From JAKZRT01 sp047518005 (GTDB lineage: Bacteria; Pseudomonadota; Alphaproteobacteria; Rhodobacterales; Rhodobacteraceae), in contig JAKZRT010000062.1 in the NCBI GenBank assembly GCA_047518005.1, forward strand, positions 1 to 26,116: DNA of 26,116 nt. The letters are read 5' to 3'. The position numbers and the translations under genes were made by a program. Under the pieces are notes generated by a model that did not search any database, was not told where the DNA came from, and worked only from the letters and a program-made list of their open reading frames with translations. This document shows positions 15,737 through 21,951 of the stretch, piece after piece; within the stretch, counting starts at the first letter, position 1, and each line of letters starts with the position of its first letter.

Positions 15737-17053
15737 ATGACTGCTTTGACACCTGGGGTGGTTGCGGGCCGGTTGGACCGTGACGCATACGACAAGAACT
15801 TTGCTGACCTGCACCCGGCGCTGGATTCTCATGCGGCACTGGTCGCGGCTGACCGGTGCTATTTTTGCTATGACGCGCCGTGCATGACGGCCTGCCCGAC
15901 CAGAATCGACATCCCGCTTTTCATCCGCCAGATCGCGACCGGGACACCCGAGGCAGCCGCGCGAACCATTTTCGCACAGAACATCTTTGGCGGCATGTGC
16001 GCGCGGGTGTGCCCGACCGAGACGCTGTGCGAAGAGGTCTGCGTGCGCGAGACCGCCGAGGGCGCGCCGGTGAAAATCGGCGAGTTGCAGCGCTTTGCGA
16101 CGGACAAGTTGATGGCTGCTGACACCCATCCGTTCGCGCGCGCCGCATCAACCGGACGCAAGATCGCCGTGGTCGGGGCGGGACCGGCGGGGCTGGCCTG
16201 CGCGCACCGGTTGGCGATGCACGGCCATGAGGTCACGGTGTTTGACGGGCGGCCCAAGGCGGGTGGTCTGAACGAATACGGGATCGCGTCGTACAAGACC
16301 GTCGATGATTTCGCGGCACGCGAGGTTGACTGGCTGTTGGCGATTGGCGGGATCACGGTTGAGAATGGAAAATTGCTGGGCGGTGATCTGACGCTTGCGG
16401 GTCTGTCTGAGGCGCATGACGCGGTCTTTCTGGCCGTGGGGCTGGGCGGCGTCAATGCTTTGGGACTTGACCAAGATTCGGCATCGGTGGTCTCGCCTGC
16501 GGTCGATTTCATTGCCGATCTGCGTCAGGCGAGCGACATGGCCGACGTGCCGATAGGGCGCGACATCGTAGTGATCGGCGGCGGTATGACCGCCGTTGAC
16601 GCGGCAGTTCAGTCCAAGCTGCTGGGCGCGCTGAATGTGACGCTGGTTTACCGGCGCGGGCGCGACCGGATGAACGCCAGCGGTTTTGAGCAGGATCTTG
16701 CCGCGTCGAGCGGCGTGCGCATCATCACCCGCGCCAGCCCGGTCGCGGTTCATTCCAATGGCGCTGCGCGCGAGATCGAGTTTGAATACACCGATGACGA
16801 TCTGGCCCCGACGGGCGAGACATTCCGCCTTGCCGCCGATCAGGTGTTCGCAGCCATCGGCCAGAGCCTGCGCGGCGAGGGGCTGCCCGAGCTTGAGGGG
16901 CGCAAGGTCAGGGTCACCGGCGCGGGCCGCACCTCGCAGGCAGGGGTCTGGGCCGGGGGCGATTGCGCTTGCGGCGGCGATGATCTGACCGTGACGGCTG
17001 TGGCCGAAGGGCGCGACGCGGCGGAAGACATTCACGCGGCCCTTTCGGGCTAG
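15737..17053 (+). CDS. preT: NAD-dependent dihydropyrimidine dehydrogenase, subunit PreT
   Basis: Flavin and iron-sulfur subunit that passes electrons between NAD(H) and the pyrimidine-reducing partner PreA; together they interconvert uracil or thymine and the 5,6-dihydro forms. The 438-residue product has an N-terminal domain with cysteines C41, C44, C49, C53 and C88, C92, C98, C102 that can hold two [4Fe-4S] clusters. The FAD motif GAGPAG is at 147-152 and the NAD motif VVIGGGMTAVD at about 280. The C-terminal GGDCACGGDDLTVTAVAEGR closes the FAD site. GGAGG lies 11 bases before the ATG. preA follows after 44 bases, so the two form an operon. The hydantoinase and ureidopropionase genes that often accompany them are not in the window. 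Confidence 0.94.
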   Translation: MTALTPGVVAGRLDRDAYDKNFADLHPALDSHAALVAADRCYFCYDAPCMTACPTRIDIPLFIRQIATGTPEAAARTIFAQNIFGGMCARVCPTETLCEEVCVRETAEGAPVKIGELQRFATDKLMAADTHPFARAASTGRKIAVVGAGPAGLACAHRLAMHGHEVTVFDGRPKAGGLNEYGIASYKTVDDFAAREVDWLLAIGGITVENGKLLGGDLTLAGLSEAHDAVFLAVGLGGVNALGLDQDSASVVSPAVDFIADLRQASDMADVPIGRDIVVIGGGMTAVDAAVQSKLLGALNVTLVYRRGRDRMNASGFEQDLAASSGVRIITRASPVAVHSNGAAREIEFEYTDDDLAPTGETFRLAADQVFAAIGQSLRGEGLPELEGRKVRVTGAGRTSQAGVWAGGDCACGGDDLTVTAVAEGRDAAEDIHAALSG

Positions 17054-17062
17054 AGGCGCGAG

Positions 17063-17083
17063 GCCCCGGATCGGGTCCGGGGC
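17063..17083. repeat. Dispersed 21-bp palindromic repeat, copy 2
   Basis: Arms GCCCCGGA and TCCGGGGC with loop TCGGG, located inside the preT-preA operon between the preT stop and the preA ribosome-binding site. It differs from copy 1 at 13571 by a single loop base. Confidence 0.85.
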
Positions 17084-17097
17084 GGTAAGGAGAAAAG

Positions 17098-18402
17098 ATG
17101 GCAAATCTTGCAAGCGACTTTGTTGGGATCAAATCCCCCAATCCATTCTGGCTGGCCTCGGCGCCGCCGACGGACAAGGAATATAACGTCCGGCGCGCGT
17201 TTGAGGCCGGATGGGGCGGTGTGGTCTGGAAGACTCTGGGCGAAGAAGGCCCGCCGATCGTCAACGTCAACGGCCCGCGTTACGGCGCGATCTGGGGGGC
17301 GGATCGTCGTCTGTTGGGGCTGAACAATATTGAACTGATCACCGACCGGCCCTTGCAGATCAACCTCGACGAAATCGCCCGCGTCAAAAAAGACTATCCC
17401 GACCGCGCGGTTGTGGTCAGCCTGATGGTCCCCTGCGAGGAAGGCCCGTGGCGCGAAATTCTGGCCCGGGTCGAGGACACCGGCGCGGACGGGGTCGAGT
17501 TGAACTTTGGTTGCCCGCACGGGATGGCTGAACGCGGCATGGGGTCAGCCGTGGGTCAGGTGCCCGAATATATTCAGATGGTCACCGAATGGGTGAAACA
17601 ATATTCCAACTTGCCCTGCATCGTGAAACTGACCCCCAACATCACCGATGTGCGCAAACCGGCGAAGGCGGCGTTGGACGGCGGGGCCGATGCGGTCAGC
17701 CTGATCAACACGATCAATTCGATCACCAGCGTCGATCTGGACATATTTGCGCCCGAGCCGACGATTGACGGGAAAGGCGCGCATGGCGGGTACTGCGGAC
17801 CGGCTGTCAAACCGATTGCGCTGAGCATGGTCAGCGAGATTGCGCGCGACCCTGACCTGGCCGGTCTGCCGATTTCGGGCATTGGCGGCGTCACCACCTG
17901 GCGTGACGCAGCCGAATTTCTAGCGCTGGGCGCGGGCAACGTGCAGGTCTGCACTGCGGCGATGACCTATGGCTTCAAGATCGTGCAGGAAATGATCTCG
18001 GGCCTTGGTCAGTGGATGGATGAAAAGGGCCACGCCCGCGTCGCCGACGTCGTGGGCCGCGCGGTACCGAATTGTTCGGACTGGCAGAACCTGAACCTGA
18101 ATTACGTCACCAAGGCGCGGATCGATCAGGACTTGTGCATCAAATGCGGGCGCTGTTATGCGGCCTGCGAGGACGGGTCGCATCAGGCCATCTCGATGTC
18201 GGAAACCCGCGTTTTCGACGTGAAAGACGACGAATGCGTGGCTTGCAACATGTGCATCAACGTCTGCCCGGTCGAGGGCTGCATCACCATGGAGCGGATC
18301 GCGCCGGGTGCGGTCGATGAGCGCACCGGCAAAGTGGTTCCGGCCGAGTTCGCCGACTGGACCACGCACCCCAACAACCCGATGTCGACGGCGGCGGAGT
18401 GA
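17098..18402 (+). CDS. preA: NAD-dependent dihydropyrimidine dehydrogenase, subunit PreA
   Basis: FMN-containing catalytic subunit that reduces or oxidises the pyrimidine ring. The 434-residue product has a TIM-barrel FMN domain (residues 1 to about 320: GIKSPNPFWLASAPPTDKEY, VVWKTLGEEGPPIVNVN) with the catalytic cysteine C139 in LNFGCPHGMAERGMG. This corresponds to the active-site cysteine of mammalian dihydropyrimidine dehydrogenase. A ferredoxin-like domain follows with CIKCGRCYAAC starting at residue 347 and CVACNMCINVCP starting at 380, enough for two [4Fe-4S] clusters. AAGGAGA is well spaced before the ATG. The message appears to end at the hairpin near 18558-18585. Confidence 0.96.
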   Translation: MANLASDFVGIKSPNPFWLASAPPTDKEYNVRRAFEAGWGGVVWKTLGEEGPPIVNVNGPRYGAIWGADRRLLGLNNIELITDRPLQINLDEIARVKKDYPDRAVVVSLMVPCEEGPWREILARVEDTGADGVELNFGCPHGMAERGMGSAVGQVPEYIQMVTEWVKQYSNLPCIVKLTPNITDVRKPAKAALDGGADAVSLINTINSITSVDLDIFAPEPTIDGKGAHGGYCGPAVKPIALSMVSEIARDPDLAGLPISGIGGVTTWRDAAEFLALGAGNVQVCTAAMTYGFKIVQEMISGLGQWMDEKGHARVADVVGRAVPNCSDWQNLNLNYVTKARIDQDLCIKCGRCYAACEDGSHQAISMSETRVFDVKDDECVACNMCINVCPVEGCITMERIAPGAVDERTGKVVPAEFADWTTHPNNPMSTAAE

Positions 18403-18557
18403 GGCCGAAACGCACCAGATGTAGACCACCACAAGAAATCTTGCGGAAATCTTCGAATCGCGCGCCAGATATAGTTGATCTGGCCCACGCTTCACTCTAA
18501 CAGTGGCCGCACAGGTGCAAGACGCGGTATGCATAACTGACGCAGAAGCGGGGTTCG

Positions 18558-18585
18558 GGGGCCAATGGCAACCGGGCCCCGTTTT
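18558..18585 (+). terminator. Terminator downstream of preA
   Basis: GGGGCC (18558-18563) pairs with GGCCCC (18575-18580) around an 11-base loop, followed by GTTTTCATTTT. It is about 155 bases after the preA stop, so it may end the preTA message or a short RNA from the intervening stretch. Confidence 0.6.
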
Positions 18586-18623
18586 CATTTTGAGAATGTT
18601 TAGAGAAATTTGGTCGCCCAATA

Positions 18624-18694
18624 GGAAAAGGCGCCAGGTGCTCAGACGCGGTCCTCGCATCGCACCTGCAAGCAGGTGCACCCTGACGCCTTCC
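18624..18694. other. Long interrupted inverted repeat with nested palindrome
   Basis: The outer arms GGAA-AA-GGCG-C-CAGG (18624-18638) and CCTG-A-CGCC-TTCC (18682-18694) pair with one bulge and one mismatch. Inside is a perfect palindrome, GCACCTGC-AA-GCAGGTGC (18662-18679). CAGGTGC also occurs at 18635-18641 and 18512-18518, so alternative pairings with GCACCTG (18662-18668) are possible. On the minus strand the structure ends in GCGCCTTTTCC and could terminate a transcript coming from the UUCG array. Confidence 0.6.
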
Positions 18695-18735
18695 TGAACT
18701 TTCCACCCCTAGAGGCTTTCGGCTCAATGTACTCC

Positions 18736-18928
18736 AGGCCCGAAGACCCTTTGCACCCGCTCCGAACCCTTTTGAGTTTGAGCCCCGTTGATAAAGTCTC
18801 CGAAGAGCCCCTACCGACTTTGCTCACACCCCTGACACTTTCGCTTAACTTCCGGGTCCCGAAGGACCTTTCCGTTTCGCTCTGGCGTCTCAGGCCTTTG
18901 CGCCCCGCTCTGTTTCCGAAGAACCTTT
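18736..18928 (-). ncRNA. Array of four UUCG-tetraloop hairpins, candidate structured RNA
   Basis: Read on the minus strand, four hairpins with C(UUCG)G loops lie at 18912-18924, 18855-18868, 18796-18808 and 18737-18748, at spacings of 57, 59 and 59 bases. Each is preceded by AAAGG or AGGGG. The stems differ in sequence but keep pairing: GGUCC/GGACC in the second; GUUC/GAA-A-C and GCUC/GAG-A-C in the first and third, both with a bulged A; GGUC/GGCC in the fourth. No known RNA family is recognised, and no promoter was confidently placed, so the transcript itself is inferred. Confidence 0.45.
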
Positions 18929-18997
18929 GCGGTGAGATCAACGTCACAAATGCGTGCGATTCCTGCAAGCAAAAAATTGCGGAAGGGCGAAATTTCT

Positions 18998-19041
18998 TGG
19001 GGATAAGTCGTTGTATTACTTGTGGAAATGCCGGTGGATAA
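18998..19041 (-). other. Cluster of DnaA-box-like sites
   Basis: On the minus strand: TTATCCACC (19041-19033, 8 of 9 to TTATCCACA), a TTTCCACA site (around 19021-19029, 7 of 9) and TTATCCCCA (19006-18998, 8 of 9), all in the same direction within 44 bases. Two of them share the 10-base repeat CGACTTATCC. An A/T run (AAAAAATATATTC) lies about 40 bases to the right. Binding by DnaA is inference. Confidence 0.4.
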
Positions 19042-19142
19042 GTCGAAAAGACGATGGGTTTCGGGGGGTTGCGGGGCGAGAATATATTTTTTGTGAGGCG
19101 GCGTTTTTCAAACCTTTTCGGCAGCCAAAATGGTGATTTTGC

Positions 19143-20804
19143 TCACGCAAACCGCCCCTGGGCGAACCATCCCCCCGACATGGTGCCGCCATGGGCATAG
19201 TAAAGCCACAGCCGGTCGCCTGATTCTGTGACCACTTGCCAGTAATCGCGCAGCCCCGAGCGCCAGTTCGGGTCATCGAGCCACCATTCAGGCGCGATGC
19301 GTTCGGGGCCGCGCGCCTCGGCCAGCTTGTGGGCCATCCGCCGCCAGCGGAATTCCACCGGCGGCATCGGGTCATCGGGGGCCATCACCGGCTCGGGCGG
19401 CCACAGTATCAGGGCGCGCGCGGTAGGGGGCTCGGGCCAGTCGGTCGCGGGTTCGGACCAGGCCGCGCCCATGATCGTGGCGGTTTTCTCGGGGATATGG
19501 CTGTCGGCGGGGTGGGTCCGCGTGATCGCCTCGAGCCCGATCCGCGCGCCCAGCCGCCCGATCAGATCGTCGATATCCACGCCGCGCGCCTGGGCCGTCA
19601 TCACCGCGCGGCCGCGCGCCGCGGCCTCGGCGTGGCCGGCGTGCTGGACCGGGTGGACCGGTTCGCTGACCGGCACACTCAGGCGCAGCACGTCGATGCC
19701 GTAACCGGCGTCGATCTCGCCCAGCTTCAGGGCCAGCAGCGGGCGGATGCGGTCGGGGTTGGCTGTGGGGCGGGCCAGCCCGACCTCGATCACCGCACTG
19801 GCCGCATCGACCCGCATCGCCTGCAGCCGCACCCGCCGCGCGCCGCGGCCACGCGCCCTGAGCCGGTCGCAGAGTGGTTCCAGCAGGCGGTCGATGCCGG
19901 CCAGGATATCGGCCTCGAGCCCGATCGGGTCGGGCAGCGAAAGCCGCACCGCGAAATGGTCCGGCGCGCGGGCCGGTGACACCGGTTCGGGCAGATTGCC
20001 CAGGGCCTGATCGAGCCGCGCCACCACATCGGCCCCAAAGCGCCGGGCGGTGGCGGCGCGCGGCAGGCCGGCCAGATCGTCGATCCGGCGCACCCCCAGC
20101 CGGGAAAGTCCGGCGATGGCGGCATCGGAGAGCCTGAGTGCGGTCACGGGAAGCCCGGAAATGGCGGCGCGGGTCTGACCCGGCGGGGCGATCCGCCCCG
20201 GAAGCTGCCCCTGCGCCCGTGGCGGGGGTGCCGCGCCGCCCCGGGTCCAATGCTTGCGCTTGGCGGCGCGGGCGCGGGTGGCGGGGGCCTCTTGGTCAAT
20301 CGCGTCGCCCGACCGCCCCGGCAGGCTGCCGCTGGCAAACCGGGCCAAGGCCCAGGCCGCCCCCAGCGTGTCGGCGATGCCGGCCTGCACGCTCAGCCCC
20401 AGATCGGCGCAATCGGTCGCGGCTTGGGTCATCAGCGCCGCCTCGCCGCCGAAAAGATGCGCACACCCGGTGAGGTCGATCACCAGCGCGTCGGGCGGAG
20501 CCTCGGCCACCCAGGGGGAAAACTTGCCGGCCCAGCGGCGGAGCCCGGCCAGAAACATTGCCTCGGCGGGTTCGTCGCGGGGCCGGGTGATCAGATCGGG
20601 GGCGATGGCGCTGGCATCCCTGAGCGCCATGCCGGGTTTCAGGCCAGCCGCCGCGGCGGCTTCGGAGACGGATGAAAGCACCTGCATGTTATGGTCGTCG
20701 GCGACCACGGCAAGCGGTGCCTCGAGGTGCCCCCGCGCGCGGCGAAGCAGCCTTTCGGCCCCCATCCGGGGGAACCAGAGCGACAGGATACGACGGTTGG
20801 ACAT
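19143..20804 (-). CDS. imuB: ImuB, Y-family-like protein of the SOS mutasome
   Basis: Catalytically inactive Y-family polymerase relative that links the beta clamp to the error-prone polymerase DnaE2. The 553-residue product starts RRILSLWFPRMGAERLLRR, typical of ImuB, and has LVIDLTGCAHLFGGEAAL where active Y-family polymerases carry the acidic SIDE-type motif; here the catalytic acids are missing as expected. A basic, Pro/Arg-rich stretch (about residues 170-210) precedes the helix-hairpin-helix-like part LSRLGVRRIDDLAGLPRAA. The C-terminal part ends FRWRRMAHKLAEARGPERIAP and a WWLDDPNWRSGLRDYWQVV region. A perfect LexA box lies 19 bases upstream of the ATG at 20804. imuA, normally directly upstream, is absent and dnaE2 is 14 kb away. 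Confidence 0.92.
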   Translation of the reverse strand: MSNRRILSLWFPRMGAERLLRRARGHLEAPLAVVADDHNMQVLSSVSEAAAAAGLKPGMALRDASAIAPDLITRPRDEPAEAMFLAGLRRWAGKFSPWVAEAPPDALVIDLTGCAHLFGGEAALMTQAATDCADLGLSVQAGIADTLGAAWALARFASGSLPGRSGDAIDQEAPATRARAAKRKHWTRGGAAPPPRAQGQLPGRIAPPGQTRAAISGLPVTALRLSDAAIAGLSRLGVRRIDDLAGLPRAATARRFGADVVARLDQALGNLPEPVSPARAPDHFAVRLSLPDPIGLEADILAGIDRLLEPLCDRLRARGRGARRVRLQAMRVDAASAVIEVGLARPTANPDRIRPLLALKLGEIDAGYGIDVLRLSVPVSEPVHPVQHAGHAEAAARGRAVMTAQARGVDIDDLIGRLGARIGLEAITRTHPADSHIPEKTATIMGAAWSEPATDWPEPPTARALILWPPEPVMAPDDPMPPVEFRWRRMAHKLAEARGPERIAPEWWLDDPNWRSGLRDYWQVVTESGDRLWLYYAHGGTMSGGWFAQGRFA

Positions 20805-20823
20805 CAGGATGGGCAGCTTAGAT

Positions 20824-20838
20824 GTTCATGGAATGTTC
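20824..20838 (-). promoter_or_regulatory. LexA (SOS) box of imuB
   Basis: The sequence GTTC-ATGGAAT-GTTC on the plus strand (GAAC-N7-GAAC on the coding strand) exactly matches the alphaproteobacterial LexA operator. It lies 19 bases upstream of the imuB start, in the position expected for a site that blocks transcription until SOS induction. Confidence 0.9.
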
Positions 20839-21129
20839 TTTTCTAGCTCAGAGGTGGGGGGGAGTCCAGAGAGTTGGGGGTTGGTTCAGAGTTTCTCACG
20901 GTGAGAAAAGACATAAGGCATTAATATTGAACGGAAAAAGTGTTAACTCGCGCAAATCGCAGATTCTGGATTCTCCTGGACCTGGCCGCACAAGCGGTGG
21001 ACGAACGCACGGCGCGGTGGACGAAGACGCCGGACCAACGATTGGACGTGTTCGGAAGTTCGCCGAGCCGGGCGAAGCGGACGATCAGACACACGCCGGC
21101 AATTGATGCTCGCAGACTTTAGCAATCAT
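20839..21129. other. Intergenic region upstream of imuB
   Basis: The gap between imuB and the HxlR-type regulator (20805-21129 in total) holds the LexA box, a 17-base palindrome at 20892-20908, G-rich tracts (20853-20882) and a 12-base direct repeat GCGGTGGACGAA at 20994-21005 and 21014-21025. The stretch 20940-21120 is open in more than one frame but resembles nothing I know; it could be the remnant of a lost gene. No imuA-like sequence is seen. Confidence 0.55.
20892..20908. promoter_or_regulatory. 17-base palindrome upstream of imuB
   Basis: TTTCTCAC-G-GTGAGAAA is a perfect inverted repeat of 8-base arms around one base. It is short-looped, so it suits a dimeric repressor operator better than an RNA hairpin. 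It sits about 90 bases upstream of the imuB start. Which protein would bind is unknown. Confidence 0.5.
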
Positions 21130-21837
21130 TCAATTGTAAACTGCCGCAAGGCCCACGTCCTGAAATCCGCTACCTTTGAACCAGACACCAAAATCCTCGA
21201 CCTCTTTACGAGAGCCATGAAGAGAAATTCGTCCGATATCGATTGCACGGGATAACTTAATATGACCCATCCAGACCCTGACGAGTTCCTGCACCGGTGC
21301 GGTTACCCAAAGATCGATTTCATACCCCGGATCTTTTTTGCACAGGTCAATTTCGCAACCATCAAATACCATCCAGTATAATCGTTTGGTTGCCTGAGTA
21401 TCAGTCAGCCTGATCTCGACAACTCGGCGGCGTTTCACCTCGGCCTCACTTGACATATTGGCAAATCGAACCTCCCAAAAAAATAAATCGGGGTTGATGT
21501 TGTCCAACGATGTCATGGAATCCCGGAGCCAATGTTGCGACCAATTTCCCATTTGTTCCAGCACCGGCCACAAGGCATTGCCGCTTTTGGTTAGGTGATA
21601 TTCAAATTTATTGCCCGCCCCAACGCGATGTCGCTCGATGATTTGCATGCGTTCAAGTTGGGCCAGCCGTGTTGACAGCAGCGCAGATGACAAGCGTGGC
21701 ATGCTTGCGTGCAGTTCATTAAAGCGAGTTAAACCAGCAAAAAGACCACGAAGGATAAGAGGGGTCCACCGCTCTGCAATGATTTCCGCCGCGGCTGCGA
21801 TCGGGCAGTACTGACTATATTTGGATTGGGGTTTCAT
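21130..21837 (-). CDS. HxlR-family transcription regulator with C-terminal sensor-like domain
   Basis: Encodes 235 residues. Residues 5-105 form an HxlR-type winged helix: CPIAAAAEIIAERWTPLILR, then GLTRFNELHASMP, LSTRLAQLERMQIIER and YHLTKSGNALWPVLEQMGNW. The remaining 120 residues (VVEIRLTDTQATKRLYWMVF, then IDLWVTAPVQELVRVWMGH) resemble the SCP2-like ligand domain that follows the DNA-binding domain in some HxlR proteins. It is divergent from a methyltransferase gene across 114 bases that contain a symmetrical operator-like site, so it probably controls that gene and itself. Base composition is clearly more AT-rich than the flanking core genes, which suggests transfer. No Shine-Dalgarno is evident before the ATG at 21837. 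Confidence 0.88.
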   Translation of the reverse strand: MKPQSKYSQYCPIAAAAEIIAERWTPLILRGLFAGLTRFNELHASMPRLSSALLSTRLAQLERMQIIERHRVGAGNKFEYHLTKSGNALWPVLEQMGNWSQHWLRDSMTSLDNINPDLFFWEVRFANMSSEAEVKRRRVVEIRLTDTQATKRLYWMVFDGCEIDLCKKDPGYEIDLWVTAPVQELVRVWMGHIKLSRAIDIGRISLHGSRKEVEDFGVWFKGSGFQDVGLAAVYN

Positions 21838-21870
21838 TTGACAAGCGTAGGCATTCCGGACGCCAAATCA

Positions 21871-21887
21871 ACTTCAGATATTGAAGT
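21871..21887. promoter_or_regulatory. Operator-like palindrome between regulator and methyltransferase genes
   Basis: ACTTCA-GATAT-TGAAGT is a perfect 6-base-arm inverted repeat in the divergent gap, 34 bases from the regulator start. It is a natural candidate for the binding site of the HxlR-type protein. Confidence 0.55.
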
Positions 21888-21951
21888 AGAACTGAACGGG
21901 CCCGTGTCAAATTATCTCAACATATCTAGTTCAACCAAAAGAGGGCGACAC

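Larger units (their letters stand above)
18403..19142. other. 740-base gene-free region between preA and imuB
   Basis: This stretch lies between convergent genes. In order it contains a CCAGAT/ATCTGG hairpin (18465-18483), a terminator-like hairpin (18558-18585), a long interrupted inverted repeat (18624-18694), four spaced UUCG-loop hairpins on the minus strand (18736-18928), and an AT-richer part with DnaA-box-like sites (18998-19041) and an A/T run (19081-19096). Open frames of about 110-120 codons exist on both strands, but the repeat spacing (57-59 bases) is not a multiple of three and no frame has a good start, so I call no gene. Confidence 0.7.

Noticed and set aside
18676..19041. Open frames of 108 and 121 codons over the hairpin array
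   Set aside because: They lack ribosome-binding sites and recognisable sequence, and the hairpin repeat spacing is not a multiple of three.
18998..19096. Calling the DnaA-like cluster a chromosomal origin
   Set aside because: The sites are imperfect, flanking genes converge on the region and no dnaA, parAB or hemE neighbours are seen, so only a site cluster is reported.
20940..21122. Possible imuA fragment or small gene upstream of imuB
   Set aside because: None of the frames shows RecA/SulA-like motifs or a ribosome-binding site.
21826..21951. Earlier start codon for the methyltransferase
   Set aside because: It would overlap the divergent regulator and pass through the operator palindrome, and the added residues do not resemble the family; the ATG at 21952 has a ribosome-binding site.
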